Of a DNA stretch of 39,423 nt, positions 25,750 through 35,386 are shown piece after piece (positions within the stretch are counted from its first letter, which is position 1; every line of letters starts with the position of its first letter). The DNA is from Rubritalea profundi (GTDB taxonomy: Bacteria; Verrucomicrobiota; Verrucomicrobiia; Verrucomicrobiales; Akkermansiaceae), in NCBI RefSeq assembly GCF_002954445.1, contig NZ_MQWA01000001.1, positions 4,120,095 to 4,159,517 of the forward strand, in the 5' to 3' direction. Made by a program: the position numbers and the translations under genes. The notes under the pieces were generated by a model. It was given only the letters and a program-made list of their open reading frames with translations. It had not been told where the DNA came from and ran no database searches.

Positions 25750-26716
25750 GTTGTCCCCTCCCTGCAAAAATAAAGTAACCAGCGATGGCAATCCAGCCAG
25801 CGAAGCCGACTCCGTATTTTAAATTGGGAGCGAAGTCATGTGCCGACCAAAACCCTTCAACACAGGCTGCGATGAAGGTGAGAAAAAAGGCTCCGAAGAT
25901 CAAGGGCAGTCCACGCTTGCCACTTTCTAACAACGCACGGCTACGGGTCATCCGACCTGGGTTAAGAATCCCAAGTCCAATCCGCATACCCGCCATCCCA
26001 GCGACCACCATGCCAGTAAGCTCGTAGGATGCGTGGCCGGAGACAAAGGTGAAAAACTTTACCGGGTCCCCGTACTCGATCACGTAGGCCATCGATCCGC
26101 CAATACCTAGGCCATTCATCAAAAGAATAAATAAGCTCCCCACACCAGCAAGTGCACCACCAGCAATGATTTGGAAATCGATACCAATGTTATTGTGAAT
26201 GTAATGACTAAACATCATGAAGTCAGCCCCAGCTTCACCGCGGAAATTCTCAACCACATTATCATCTCCCTTGCCGTACATTTCATCCATACCCGCCATG
26301 CCGTCACTTCCTAGAATGCTGCGCACCCAATCGAGATCGTAATAGATCGAGACCCACATGCCAATTGCCGGGATCAAAAAGAATACCCAACAAAGCACAA
26401 AAAGTTTCCACTCACGACGAATCGCCTGCGGGAAACCAACCGCTAAAAAGTGCACCATTGTTTCTAGAAAACTAGAAGAACTGCGAGCTACCATCTTGTG
26501 ACCGCGGATGACCTGCTGGTTGAGGTACTCGCACATCGTCTCGCCGTACATCCGATGCCTAGCCATCGCTAGCTCGACACAGCGCTCGCGCACCATCTTA
26601 GGAATTTCAGCCACATCTGTCTGGTAGTCTGCTTTGCCTTTTTCCAAAGACTGCATACTGGCATCATAGCGTTGCCACTTTTCGGCATTCTTGGCCTTAA
26701 ATTGATTTGCGTTCAT
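25739..26716 (-). CDS. SpoIIM-family (stage II sporulation protein M-like) membrane protein
   Basis: A 325-residue protein with a charged N-terminus (to about 100) and about five TM helices. The signature is the last part: IHNNIGIDFQIIAGGALAGVGSLFILLMNG and the VSGHASYELTGMVVAGMAGMRIG pattern (E-L-x-x and GxxG), as in SpoIIM/YfoU-type proteins. In non-sporulating bacteria its job is unknown; in Bacillus SpoIIM takes part in septal wall hydrolysis with SpoIID and SpoIIP, which are absent here. It lies between RDD (6 bases away) and the DUF4129-like gene (11-base overlap), so the membrane proteins are probably made together. Confidence 0.85.
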   Translation of the reverse strand: MNANQFKAKNAEKWQRYDASMQSLEKGKADYQTDVAEIPKMVRERCVELAMARHRMYGETMCEYLNQQVIRGHKMVARSSSSFLETMVHFLAVGFPQAIRREWKLFVLCWVFFLIPAIGMWVSIYYDLDWVRSILGSDGMAGMDEMYGKGDDNVVENFRGEAGADFMMFSHYIHNNIGIDFQIIAGGALAGVGSLFILLMNGLGIGGSMAYVIEYGDPVKFFTFVSGHASYELTGMVVAGMAGMRIGLGILNPGRMTRSRALLESGKRGLPLIFGAFFLTFIAACVEGFWSAHDFAPNLKYGVGFAGWIAIAGYFIFAGRGQREA

Positions 26717-26722
26717 CCCCCT

Positions 26723-27481
26723 TTATTTCCCCTCAGTTAGCCAATGTGCCATTCCTAACAACCGAGTTTTTCCCAGCTGCCCCTGCGCATTAGTCACAGC
26801 CAAGGCATGGTCGGCTAGCTCAACTCGACGCGCCTCAGACCAGAGCCCCGCACGATCACGAAAAGCGACAATGGCCGCCTGCTCCTCACGGGTCAAAGCC
26901 ACGGGGGGGGCCACTTTTTTAAAAGCTGGAGGGATCGACGCAGTGAGATGGTCGACTGGTTTATTGTACACCACCACGGTATTGGCAACGAGGTCACCCA
27001 CCCGTTGAAACTTTTTTGAGAGCAAGCAAGTGGTGAGCCCAACTCCGTAACCACCAATAAAAAAACCGGCTGCACCAGTCGGTATCCCTGGCAACATATC
27101 CACGTAACGCAGGATATTGCGCACAAAGACCTGGCCACGTGTGGCGGCATTACCAGAGCGGTCGATCACACGAATCCCCATCGATCGTTTGCCAGGTGTG
27201 GCAGAGCGCTTGCCACCTTCGAAAAAGGCAAAATACCCCCAAGATAAAAGAAACAACGAAATCATCATAATGCCATTGGCTATATTGTCATTTGTACCAA
27301 AACCGATAAAACTGGTTACAATCCCTAACACTATCAAGATACCAATAATGATCAGATAATCGATAATCAGCGCCATCGAGCGCACAAATGGACCCGCGAC
27401 ACGCAGAAGAATCTCGACCCCATCACCGAGTTCCACACTCTGTAATGTATCAATTTTCTTAATCTCAGACCTATTTCCCAT
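26723..27481 (-). CDS. RDD family membrane protein
   Basis: A 252-residue protein with the RDD domain: a basic/acidic first helix (VRSMALIIDYLIIIGILI, with the Asp of RDD inside TM1), then ATPGKRSMGIRVIDRSG and RNILRYVDMLP in the middle (R-N-I-L-R is family-typical), and two TM helices. RDD proteins are small membrane proteins, some with ion antiport roles. The ATG at 27481 has GAGGGA 6 bases upstream; a frame back to 27556 exists but lacks support. First gene of the six-gene operon. The C-terminal tail after about residue 175 is hydrophilic. Confidence 0.85.
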   Translation of the reverse strand: MGNRSEIKKIDTLQSVELGDGVEILLRVAGPFVRSMALIIDYLIIIGILIVLGIVTSFIGFGTNDNIANGIMMISLFLLSWGYFAFFEGGKRSATPGKRSMGIRVIDRSGNAATRGQVFVRNILRYVDMLPGIPTGAAGFFIGGYGVGLTTCLLSKKFQRVGDLVANTVVVYNKPVDHLTASIPPAFKKVAPPVALTREEQAAIVAFRDRAGLWSEARRVELADHALAVTNAQGQLGKTRLLGMAHWLTEGK

Positions 27482-27813
27482 ATACATTCCCTCAAAATGA
27501 TTGAGGCAAAGGCACCCTAACCAAAGCTCACCCCCCGTAAAGACGAAAGATCCCAAGAGGCATTGAGATACTTAAATTCTTGCTGATTTCATCACGGTGC
27601 CCAGAGATCATGCATCCATGCCAATTCACAGCTACACAGGAAGAAAAGAGCCAGCCAGCACAACGCCCTATGAAATTTGACTAACAACATGGATAGGTAT
27701 GCCTTCCTGCAGGGATAATCAGGGTTCCTACACTCGGGAGTTTATCTAGGTTGATGGCTGCAGCGCTCGATAGAATGAACAGAACTTTCCAGAACTGGCC
27801 CCACTCAGCTAAT

Positions 27814-29556
27814 TTAGCTTTGTTTGTTTTTAGCCTGTGGAAAATATAGTCCGAAGAGTAGAGTCACAATCGTGGTAATCGGCCAAAACCAAGCATAACA
27901 ATACACCACTGATATAGCTCCTTCAGAAGAGGCTGTATAAGTAGGAAGGTTTGCCAGCCAAGTGATGTCCCCTTCCATCTTTTTGACTAAAACCCATACA
28001 TCCATTCTCCCAAACATTGTTAACAGAAAGGATACTGATGCTCCTACTAGTAGACCGCGTAAGCTACCGCGTCCAATCAGAGCACACAGGAAAAGGGCTA
28101 GTAATGGCCCCATAGTGTAGGCTGACATCCCGAAGGCCAGTGGTAAGACCGGTATCCCTTGTGCCGCAACGACTAACAGCAAGGTAAATCCAGTGAGTAA
28201 GATCCCCCACATCACAACAAGCCACTTTGACTTTGTAACTAGATTAAGCTCTTCCAGCTCAGCGTCAGTTTTATCCTCGGGGTGGTAAATAAATGAGAGA
28301 GTAGTTTGGCTCAATGCCGCAAGGATACTATCCAAACTAGAGATCGCCGCGGCAAAAACACCTGCCAAAATAAGTCCCGATAAACCAACAGGCATCTGAG
28401 TGACTATCCACATAGGGAACACATTGTCCCCTTTCACTGGGACCGCTACATTTGAGACTAAAGGATTTGCATCCACTCCACCAATTCCATGATCAATCGC
28501 ATACTGGGCTGCGTCTGGGTGCTCAATTCTCGGAGCTGCATCTAGTGCTGTCTGAGCTAGGGCTACATCGCTCTCAATATGATGCGTCTTTGGAGTCCCC
28601 ATGATTTCACGACCTTCATAGCCGTTGAATGGGTTATTATTATAATGAACAAACAGTGCGGTTCCCACTAGCAACATCAATAAGGTCAGCAGCTGACCAC
28701 CACAGCTCCAAAGTAGGGCTTTTGATGCGTCCTTTGCATTCTTACAACAAAACATCCGTTGCGCATTGAGTTGATCCACACCGAAAGCTGTTAGATTCTG
28801 GAATGGCACTGCAATCAGCGCTACCCAAAAGGTAAACTCCAGTTTCGCGTCAAACCCCCAACGAGCATCCCACACTGTCGTGCGACCAAATTGCTCAGCG
28901 ACTTCCCAGTATTGGCCCCAGCCTCCGTCGAGTGATGTTATAACCCAAAAAAGGGCAGCTAGACCGCCGAAGGTAAATAGTCCGAACTGCATTACATCGG
29001 TCCATATGACTGTACTCATCCCGCCCATTAGAGTCCAACCAATGGCAAACAGGCCAATGATGATGATACAAATCGATATCGGTAAGCCAGTGACAACTTC
29101 TAGTGGTATAGCTGCCACAAAAACACGCACACTTTGCCCCAATATACTTCCCATGGTGAAGATTACTGTAGCGAGCTTTTTCACCCCCACTCCTAGCCTC
29201 TTCCCCATATAGTCGTAGGGACTATAGATCTCATCTTCGTAATACCGTGGTACAAAATATTTTGCCACTATGACTCGGCCTATGACTGAGCCAATTCCCC
29301 ATAGTAGATAGGTAAAATTTCCGTGGAGAGCGAACAAAGTTCCAGCTACGCCGATGAAAGTAACCCCTGAAATTTCGGTGGCTATAATAGAGCCACTCAC
29401 TGCTTGCCACGGTAAGGATCTTCCTCCTAAGAAAAAATCACGAATAGTCCCCTGCTTGCCACGCATGCAATGCCCAACTATAGTCGTTAATAATAGGTAG
29501 CCGAAAATTACAGACCAGTCCCACATTGTGAAATACTCATGAATCGCTTTATCCAT
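27814..29556 (-). CDS. Sodium:solute symporter (SSS family)
   Basis: A 580-residue transporter with about 13 TM segments. SSS features: FFLGGRSLPWQAVSGSIIATEISGVTFIGV near the start (TM2 with the unwound sodium-binding region), GWTLMGGMSTVIWTDVMQFGLF, PFQNLTAFGVDQLNAQRMFCCKN and GLILAGVFAAAISSLDSILAALS (the TM8 region, with the Ser-Ser sodium ligand). The substrate cannot be told (sugar, amino acid, organic acid). The ATG at 29556 gives the usual start; a TTG three codons upstream also fits the frame. A roughly 50-residue hydrophilic loop between TM segments (about 325-385) is common in Verrucomicrobiota/Planctomycetota versions. Confidence 0.88.
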   Translation of the reverse strand: MDKAIHEYFTMWDWSVIFGYLLLTTIVGHCMRGKQGTIRDFFLGGRSLPWQAVSGSIIATEISGVTFIGVAGTLFALHGNFTYLLWGIGSVIGRVIVAKYFVPRYYEDEIYSPYDYMGKRLGVGVKKLATVIFTMGSILGQSVRVFVAAIPLEVVTGLPISICIIIIGLFAIGWTLMGGMSTVIWTDVMQFGLFTFGGLAALFWVITSLDGGWGQYWEVAEQFGRTTVWDARWGFDAKLEFTFWVALIAVPFQNLTAFGVDQLNAQRMFCCKNAKDASKALLWSCGGQLLTLLMLLVGTALFVHYNNNPFNGYEGREIMGTPKTHHIESDVALAQTALDAAPRIEHPDAAQYAIDHGIGGVDANPLVSNVAVPVKGDNVFPMWIVTQMPVGLSGLILAGVFAAAISSLDSILAALSQTTLSFIYHPEDKTDAELEELNLVTKSKWLVVMWGILLTGFTLLLVVAAQGIPVLPLAFGMSAYTMGPLLALFLCALIGRGSLRGLLVGASVSFLLTMFGRMDVWVLVKKMEGDITWLANLPTYTASSEGAISVVYCYAWFWPITTIVTLLFGLYFPQAKNKQS

Positions 29557-29640
29557 ATTTCGCAAACTAGCAAGACTCGCCAGTGGCGTCGATACGAATT
29601 ACTTTACATCCCTTAAATATATCCATACAGCCCTCTGAGC

Positions 29641-29883
29641 ATGACAGCCCATTACCAAGCACTAGCAGAAACGCTAAAGAAACGGATCGAAGTGATCTCT
29701 GACACCGAGCTACGCGACAGCAACCCGCAGCAACAACTTCGCCAACTGCAGCAAGCAAGTGAGTCAATCCAAGCCTGGCATTCAGCGCACCGAGGAAACA
29801 TCCCCTCGCAGCTCAACCATTTCCTCCAGCAATCGAGCCTGAGCAAAGCGCTCGACTACCTCGAGAGTGAAGGGCTCATTTAG
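29641..29883 (+). CDS. Small hypothetical protein
   Basis: An 80-residue helical, Gln-rich protein (ALAETLKKRIEVISDTELR, then QQLRQLQQASESIQAWHS) ending LSKALDYLESEGLI, as in a simple coiled-coil/helix pair. No family recognised; no TM or signal peptide. ATG start without a clear ribosome binding site. It lies divergent from the symporter gene and 243 bases before kdsB. The amphipathic pattern suggests a real gene, but this is not certain; a shorter frame on the other strand looks spurious. Confidence 0.5.
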   Translation: MTAHYQALAETLKKRIEVISDTELRDSNPQQQLRQLQQASESIQAWHSAHRGNIPSQLNHFLQQSSLSKALDYLESEGLI

Positions 29884-30126
29884 TGCTGATACGCATCAAG
29901 ATTTGTCCAATTGAGAACGAGCTCTGAGGTTGAGGGAGTTCCTTTCAGCGCCTCGTAGTGTTACGTTTTACGTGTTAAGTATTATGCCCCCCTTGGAGTG
30001 GAAATCCCAAAACATGGTGCGTAGCAGTATAGCACACTTTCTAGGGGATATTTCTGAGTGACTATTTTAAAGCAAAAGAACCTTGCACCACATCGGGTCA
30101 CCTCCTAAATTGCCGCAACTCATACC

Positions 30127-30894
30127 GTGGACACAGATTCTAACAATTACGTTTTAGGGATCATTCCAGCGCGTTGGGCCTCTACCCGCTTCCCGGGAAA
30201 ACCATTGCACCTCATTGCCGGTAAACCGCTAGTGCAACGCGTTTGGGAACGCTGCCTAGAGTGCTCAAAACTGGACAGTATCATTGTCGCTACGGACGAC
30301 GACCGGATTGCCGATGTTTGCCGTAGCTTTGGTGCTAATGTGGCGATGACCGCAGCTGATCATCCTACCGGAACTGACCGGATCGCAGAAGCCGCCGCCG
30401 CTGTCCCACAGGCGACCCATCTGATCAATATCCAAGGCGATGAGCCATTGATTGAGCCATCGCTAATCGACCAACTCGCCTCTGCATTACTCGCTGATTC
30501 AGCCTTAGAAATGGCAACTGCAGCCAACGCGATCGATGACGAGGCGCTGATGAATGACCCAAATGTGGTCAAGTGTGTGCTCAAACAGAATGGAGACGCA
30601 CTCTATTTTTCACGTTCACCGCTGCCATTTCAGCGAAGTGCCAGCCCAGAGTTGACATGCTACCGCCACAAAGGCATCTACGCCTATCGCAAAGACTTCC
30701 TTCAGCAATTCATCCTGTGGCCACCCTCACCACTAGAGCTTGCCGAATCCCTCGAGCAGCTGCGAGCACTCGAAAATAACGCCCGCATCAGAGTCATCAT
30801 CACCGATGACTCCTCTGGCGGGGTCGACACCCTCGAACAAGCTCAGCAACTCGAAACTTTCTTACTTTCAAAAAATGCGTCAGCAGACGCGTAA
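30127..30894 (+). CDS. kdsB: 3-deoxy-manno-octulosonate cytidylyltransferase
   Basis: A 255-residue enzyme that activates Kdo with CTP to CMP-Kdo, needed for lipid A/LPS core synthesis in Gram-negative bacteria. Signatures: IIPARWASTRFPGKPLHLIAGKP (nucleotide binding), VATDDDRI, DHPTGTDRIAEA, NIQGDEPLI (metal/CTP) and YRHKGIYAYRKDFL. GTG start at 30127. Next gene pyrG (37 bases away) makes the CTP used here, so the two probably form an operon. Confidence 0.95.
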   Translation: MDTDSNNYVLGIIPARWASTRFPGKPLHLIAGKPLVQRVWERCLECSKLDSIIVATDDDRIADVCRSFGANVAMTAADHPTGTDRIAEAAAAVPQATHLINIQGDEPLIEPSLIDQLASALLADSALEMATAANAIDDEALMNDPNVVKCVLKQNGDALYFSRSPLPFQRSASPELTCYRHKGIYAYRKDFLQQFILWPPSPLELAESLEQLRALENNARIRVIITDDSSGGVDTLEQAQQLETFLLSKNASADA

Positions 30895-30931
30895 TCACAC
30901 ACTTAACTATTAACTGATCACTTCTTTTCAC

Positions 30932-32542
30932 ATGGCACATCCTACTAAATACATCTTCGTCACTGGCGGCGTCGTTTCCTCACTCGGAAAAGGCCTCTGT
31001 GCAGCATCGCTGGGCACACTGCTTGAGCACCGCGGGCTCGACGTTCTCATCCAGAAGTTTGACCCCTACCTCAACGTAGATCCTGGCACCATGTCACCCT
31101 ACCAGCACGGCGAAGTTTACGTTCTTGCTGACGGCGCTGAGACAGATCTAGACCTCGGCCACTACGAGCGCTTCACCAACAGCCAGTGCTCCAGCCTCAA
31201 CAACATCACTTCCGGCCAGGTTTTCGAGAAAGTGATCCAGAATGAACGTGCGGGCGTTTACCTAGGTAAGACAGTGCAGTTCATCCCACACTGCACCGAC
31301 GTCATCAAAGACCGCATCCGCGAGGTCACCCTCAAGAGCGATGCGGATGTCATCATCACAGAAATCGGTGGAACCACTGGTGACATCGAAGGCCACCTTT
31401 TCCTCGAAGCCCTCCGTCAGTTCTCGCTCGAAGTTGGGCGCGACAACGCTTGCTTCATCCACGTCACCCTCCTTCCCTACATCGCAGCTGCGGGTGAGAT
31501 CAAAACCAAGCCAACCCAGCAATCAGTCGCTAAGCTTCGCGAAATCGGAATCGTTCCTGACATTATAGTTTGCCGTACCGAGCACGACCTCGACGACGAC
31601 AACCGCGCTAAGATCGCCATGTTCTGTAACGTGGAAGCCAAGAACGTCGTCGCATTCCGCGATGTGAAGCACACCATCTATGAGTGCCCGCTCGATCTCC
31701 GCCGCGACAAGCTCGACCGACTCGTAAGCGACCGTCTCGGGCTTGAATCCGAGACCCCTGACCTCGAGAAATGGCGCCACTTTGTCGACCGCATCATCAA
31801 CCCGACACACGAAGTAAACATCGCAGTCGTGGGTAAATACATCGAGCTTCAGGACGCCTACAAGTCGATCTACGAATCACTCGTCCACGCAGGTGCGGCA
31901 CATGACACCAAGGTAAATATCGTTCGCGTTGATGCCAGCGTCCTCGAATCAGACGGCCCAGCCACTGAGCTCAAGGACTGCGACGGCATCCTCATCCCAG
32001 GTGGCTTCGGCGACCGCGGCACAGAAGGCAAAATCATCGCAGCCAAGTTTGCCCGCGAGAACAAGATCCCCTACTTTGGTATCTGTCTCGGCATGCAGAT
32101 CGCCACCATCGAATTCGCCCGCAACGTGTGTCACCTAGAAGCCGCCACTTCCACAGAATTCGACAAAGACACCAAGCACCCCGTCATCTCCCTTCAGGAA
32201 GAGCAAAAAGGAATCACCACGATGGGAGCTAGCATGCGCCTAGGTTCATCTGAATCGGTAGTCTACAAAGACTCCAAAGCGTACGAAATCTACGGCAGCG
32301 AACGGATCACCGAGCGTCACCGCCACCGATACGAGTTCAACCCAGCTTACCGCGAGCAGATGGAAGCTGCAGGTCTCAAGATCAGCTCAGTTTCCTCTGA
32401 CCAAGGCCTTGTCGAGATCGTGGAAATCCCTGAACACCCATTTTTTATCGGCGCCCAGTTCCACCCAGAATTCCAGTCACGGCCGAACAAACCACACCCA
32501 CTTTTCGCAGGTTTTGTAGCCGCATCACTGGCGTCGAAGTAA
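30932..32542 (+). CDS. pyrG: CTP synthase
   Basis: A 536-residue enzyme that makes CTP from UTP, ATP and glutamine, in the cytoplasm. N-terminal synthase domain: [16 protein letters not shown] (P-loop-like), [21 protein letters not shown] and [12 protein letters not shown]-terminal class I glutamine amidotransferase (from about 290): the GGFGDRG oxyanion loop, GICLGMQ with nucleophile Cys385, and [10 protein letters not shown] carrying the catalytic His and Glu. Length is normal. It follows kdsB and precedes a RidA gene by 27 bases. Confidence 0.97.
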   Translation: MAHPTKYIFVTGGVVSSLGKGLCAASLGTLLEHRGLDVLIQKFDPYLNVDPGTMSPYQHGEVYVLADGAETDLDLGHYERFTNSQCSSLNNITSGQVFEKVIQNERAGVYLGKTVQFIPHCTDVIKDRIREVTLKSDADVIITEIGGTTGDIEGHLFLEALRQFSLEVGRDNACFIHVTLLPYIAAAGEIKTKPTQQSVAKLREIGIVPDIIVCRTEHDLDDDNRAKIAMFCNVEAKNVVAFRDVKHTIYECPLDLRRDKLDRLVSDRLGLESETPDLEKWRHFVDRIINPTHEVNIAVVGKYIELQDAYKSIYESLVHAGAAHDTKVNIVRVDASVLESDGPATELKDCDGILIPGGFGDRGTEGKIIAAKFARENKIPYFGICLGMQIATIEFARNVCHLEAATSTEFDKDTKHPVISLQEEQKGITTMGASMRLGSSESVVYKDSKAYEIYGSERITERHRHRYEFNPAYREQMEAAGLKISSVSSDQGLVEIVEIPEHPFFIGAQFHPEFQSRPNKPHPLFAGFVAASLASK

Positions 32543-32569
32543 TTTCAAATCTCAAATCACAAATTTCAA

Positions 32570-33040
32570 ATGAGCATCGAAGCCCGCATCGCCGAACTCG
32601 GCTACACACTTCCTGAAGTCCCAGCTCCCGCTGGTTCCTACCTCAACTACACCCGTAGTGGCAATCTCCTCTTCCTCGCTGGCGGCATCCCACCAGTAGA
32701 AGATAAATATCAAGGGAAAGTCCCCACTGATACCACCATCGAAACCGCCCAAGATGCCGCCCGCCTCATCACACTCAATCGCCTCGCCGTCGTCAAAGAC
32801 GCAGTCGGATCGCTCGATAAAGTGAAAAAGATCGTCACCGTCAACGGCTTCGTCAGCTCCGAACCAGATTTCTACGCCCACCCCGCAGTCATCAATGGTT
32901 GCTCAGATCTTCTCGTCGAAATCTTTGGCGACAAAGGCAGGCACTCGCGCACTGCCTGTGGTGTCGCGGCACTGCCGCTCAACGTCTCAGTAGAAATCAA
33001 CATGGTTGTGGAAGTCGAGGAATCAATACTGGCACAGTAA
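32570..33040 (+). CDS. RidA/YjgF family protein
   Basis: A 156-residue protein of the long RidA type (YjgH/UK114-like): AELGYTLPEVPAPAGSYLNYTRSGNLLFLAGGIPP near the start, VKKIVTVNGFVSS in the middle and HSRTACGVAALPLNVSVEINMVVEV at the end (R-x-A-x-G-V-x-x-L-P is typical, with the Arg binding the substrate). RidA proteins deaminate reactive enamine/imine intermediates, protecting PLP enzymes. Some members of this subgroup have unknown substrates. It ends the kdsB-pyrG run. Confidence 0.9.
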   Translation: MSIEARIAELGYTLPEVPAPAGSYLNYTRSGNLLFLAGGIPPVEDKYQGKVPTDTTIETAQDAARLITLNRLAVVKDAVGSLDKVKKIVTVNGFVSSEPDFYAHPAVINGCSDLLVEIFGDKGRHSRTACGVAALPLNVSVEINMVVEVEESILAQ

Positions 33041-33099
33041 ATACCCCCCCAAAAAATCCTTTGTTTAACTTATCTTAATGAAAAAGTTCAAATAAATAC

Positions 33100-33127
33100 T
33101 TGCCCGCCCCCCCACAAACGCTAAATT
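33100..33127 (+). promoter_or_regulatory. Candidate promoter for the TIGR02597/PEP-CTERM pair
   Basis: TTGCCC (33100-33105) and TAAATT (33122-33127), 16 bases apart, within an otherwise AT-rich leader with a C run in the spacer. The leader to the ATG would be about 65-70 bases. Candidate only. Confidence 0.35.
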
Positions 33128-33197
33128 AAGTCATTCAGAACTTATACATCCGACTTAAAATCAAAGTATAAGCCACAATGAAAAACATAAACAACAC

Positions 33198-34265
33198 ATG
33201 AATAAAATCCAAATCGCCGGCTTCACAGCTCTCACTTTACTCGGTTCTCTGAGCGCCATCCAGGCGGCGGAAGCCACTACTGACCCAGTCGGTTATATGA
33301 GTACTCCATGCCCATTAGGTTCAGACACCCTAGTCACCGTCCCCTTCGCTGGCGAACTAGCTTATCCTGGAGCTGTATTAGGCACGCCAATACAGATTGA
33401 TGAGACACTTACAATTGATGTAAGTGGCACACCTTTTATAGCTGACGAATACAACACACTTTACATGCTGCGCGTCACTAGTGGAGCATCTGAAGGTGAT
33501 GTTTTTCAGATCACAGGCACGACTGCTTCTTCAATCGATATAGACCTCAATGGAGCTACACCAACCATCGTAGATACTACAACATTCAGAATTGTTAAAT
33601 TTTGGACCCTATCCACTCTATTCCCACCAGCAACGCAAACAACAGTTGACCCCGCAGCCAGTGCTTTCGCTACTCTAAATCACACACTTATTCTGTTACC
33701 AAGTAGCGGTAACGGTATTAATTTATCTTCTGGTAGCTCTCACTACATTCTATCCGGCCAATGGAATATAGTAGGAGGAGGTGACTCAAGTGATACGCTA
33801 CTCTGGCCTGGCTCTCACTTCACCATAAGACATAATGCAGGGGTGACAGTACCAACAATATACACACCAGCAGGCACCGTAGATACAGGTAAGATAATTA
33901 TTCCACTTAACTCACTTCAAGCGAGTGATCAAGACAACTACGTGTCCATACCAAGACCTATCGACATAACAATTGCGGACTTAGGCCTTACGACTACTGG
34001 TACTCCTGCTGTATTCGAGCCAAAAAATGGAGCGTTCGATTCCACTTTTGATCAAATTATTGTTTTCGATAACACTGATGAGAATCAAAATAAATCTGCA
34101 TCAGCTACATACTTTTATAACAACGATTCAAGCCAATGGGAAAAATTTGGTTCCTCCGCTGATGCAGGTACCGACATAATTCCAGCCGCGTCTGGAATCA
34201 TCATACGAAAAACAGCAAGCACTGTAGACCAAACCGTTCTCTGGACTAACACACCAACTTACTAA
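33198..34265 (+). CDS. Exported TIGR02597 family protein
   Basis: A 355-residue secreted or outer-envelope protein. Signal peptide 1-23 (FTALTLLGSLSAIQAAEA, cut after AA). It begins TDPVGYMSTPCPLGSDTLVTVPFA, the hallmark of TIGR02597, a family of unknown function typical of Verrucomicrobiota, and continues with short Thr/Ser/Gly-rich beta repeats. No catalytic residues are recognised. The PEP-CTERM gene begins 3 bases after the stop, so the two are one operon and may be delivered to the same surface structure. The C-terminus has no PEP motif. Confidence 0.8.
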   Translation: MNKIQIAGFTALTLLGSLSAIQAAEATTDPVGYMSTPCPLGSDTLVTVPFAGELAYPGAVLGTPIQIDETLTIDVSGTPFIADEYNTLYMLRVTSGASEGDVFQITGTTASSIDIDLNGATPTIVDTTTFRIVKFWTLSTLFPPATQTTVDPAASAFATLNHTLILLPSSGNGINLSSGSSHYILSGQWNIVGGGDSSDTLLWPGSHFTIRHNAGVTVPTIYTPAGTVDTGKIIIPLNSLQASDQDNYVSIPRPIDITIADLGLTTTGTPAVFEPKNGAFDSTFDQIIVFDNTDENQNKSASATYFYNNDSSQWEKFGSSADAGTDIIPAASGIIIRKTASTVDQTVLWTNTPTY

Positions 34266-34268
34266 AAA

Positions 34269-34940
34269 ATGAATAAAAATTTAATAATTACACTCGGCAT
34301 CACATGCGTGAGCCTAGCTCTACCTCAGAAATCAGAGGCCGCAACACTGAACTTTAGTTTAGGACAAATGTGGGATAGCAGCAACGTTCTAATCCCTGAA
34401 AACACAGTAGGAATTCTAGTTGCAGACATAACTGGCTCAGGTTTTGGCAGCATGGAAACGGACTTATTCAATTTTGATCTCAATTCGACAATTGACGTTA
34501 CTGGTGGAGGCTCTCAAACTCTCATTGGAACTGACTTTGAGGTTCTATCAATCCTCTCAGCCGATAGTAACAACGCCTTTCTCACCCGCTCCGTTAGCGG
34601 GATTGCATACGATGATGGACTAGGTGCTGGTGATAATTTAGCCTTCATCTGGCTTCCTGGACTAACCTCTACGGGAGATTCCATTACTGGTGGTCAATCA
34701 TTCGGACTAATAACTGGACTTACAGGCGCACAAAACGGTTCAGGGACTGATGATTTCATAATACCAGGAAGTCCATCAGACACTGTTACTTTCAGCTTCT
34801 TTTCCACCAACATTGGGGGTGGACTGGTCCCTATTGTAGATTTCACTGCAGACTTAAACATCGCAGCAATCCCAGAGCCAACGAGCATCGCTCTTCTTGG
34901 ACTTGGTTCCGTAGCACTTCTTCTTCGCCGCCGTCGCTAG
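34269..34940 (+). CDS. PEP-CTERM sorting domain protein
   Basis: A 223-residue secreted protein: a signal peptide (hydrophobic about 5-20, cut near KSEA), a beta-rich Gly/Ser/Thr/Asp body, and a PEP-CTERM anchor at 202-223 (PEPTSIALLGLGSVALLLRRRR: PEP motif, hydrophobic helix, Arg cluster). Such proteins are processed by exosortase and usually go to the outer surface or exopolysaccharide. No exosortase lies in the window. ATG start 3 bases after the upstream gene's stop. The intrinsic terminator at 34975 ends the transcript. Confidence 0.92.
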   Translation: MNKNLIITLGITCVSLALPQKSEAATLNFSLGQMWDSSNVLIPENTVGILVADITGSGFGSMETDLFNFDLNSTIDVTGGGSQTLIGTDFEVLSILSADSNNAFLTRSVSGIAYDDGLGAGDNLAFIWLPGLTSTGDSITGGQSFGLITGLTGAQNGSGTDDFIIPGSPSDTVTFSFFSTNIGGGLVPIVDFTADLNIAAIPEPTSIALLGLGSVALLLRRRR

Positions 34941-34974
34941 TCGACAGCAAACGAGAATCACTAAATTAATCTTT

Positions 34975-35011
34975 AAAAGCCTTCATCCTTCACAGGATGA
35001 AGGCTTTTTTT
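34975..35011 (+). terminator. Strong intrinsic terminator
   Basis: A 12-bp perfect stem AGCCTTCATCCT / AGGATGAAGGCT with loop TCAC, flanked by A and T runs. It ends the PEP-CTERM operon. Confidence 0.95.
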
Positions 35012-35016
35012 GTCTC

Positions 35017-35192
35017 TGGAGTGCTGTGGCTCGACACAGCTCTGCGGCAGGCGCGGCTTGACGCCCGCGGTCGGCCAGCCACCAAGAAACCTCCATCCTC
35101 AAAAGCAACTCCAATCAACCCAACAGCAGCTCCGCACCGCATGCGTCAAGCCACAGCCATCCCCAAAAGCTGCATCAAGCCGCAGCACTCCA
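35017..35192 (+). repeat. Composite REP-like repeat, unit 1
   Basis: About 176 bases whose ends are inverted repeats: it starts TGGAGTGCTG and ends with CAGCACTCCA. Inside are several copies of a hairpin core: GCTGTGGCTCGACACAGC (35023-35040), GGCGCGGCTTGACGCC (35050-35065), and reversed copies near 35141-35157 and at 35169-35186. Unit 2 follows in the same direction after a 16-base linker. It overlaps no gene: its translated frames look like low-complexity shadow peptides. Confidence 0.8.
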
Positions 35193-35208
35193 AAAAGCCC
35201 CCTCCCTC

Positions 35209-35384
35209 TGGAGTGCTGTGGCTCGACACAGCTCTGCGGCAGGCGCGGCTTGACGCCCGCGGTCGGCCAGCCACCAAGAAACCTCCATCCTCAAAAGCAA
35301 CTCCAATCAACCCAACAGCAGCCCCGCACCCCACGCATCAAACCACAGCCATCCCCAAAAGCTGCATCAAGCCACAGCACTCCA
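35209..35384 (+). repeat. Composite REP-like repeat, unit 2
   Basis: Nearly identical to unit 1. It ends 3 bases before the stop codon of the RAYT gene on the other strand. Confidence 0.8.
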
Positions 35385-35386
35385 AA

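Noticed and set aside
29567-29767. 66-residue minus-strand frame
   Set aside because: Cysteine-rich shadow of the small plus-strand gene at 29641; no plausible start context.
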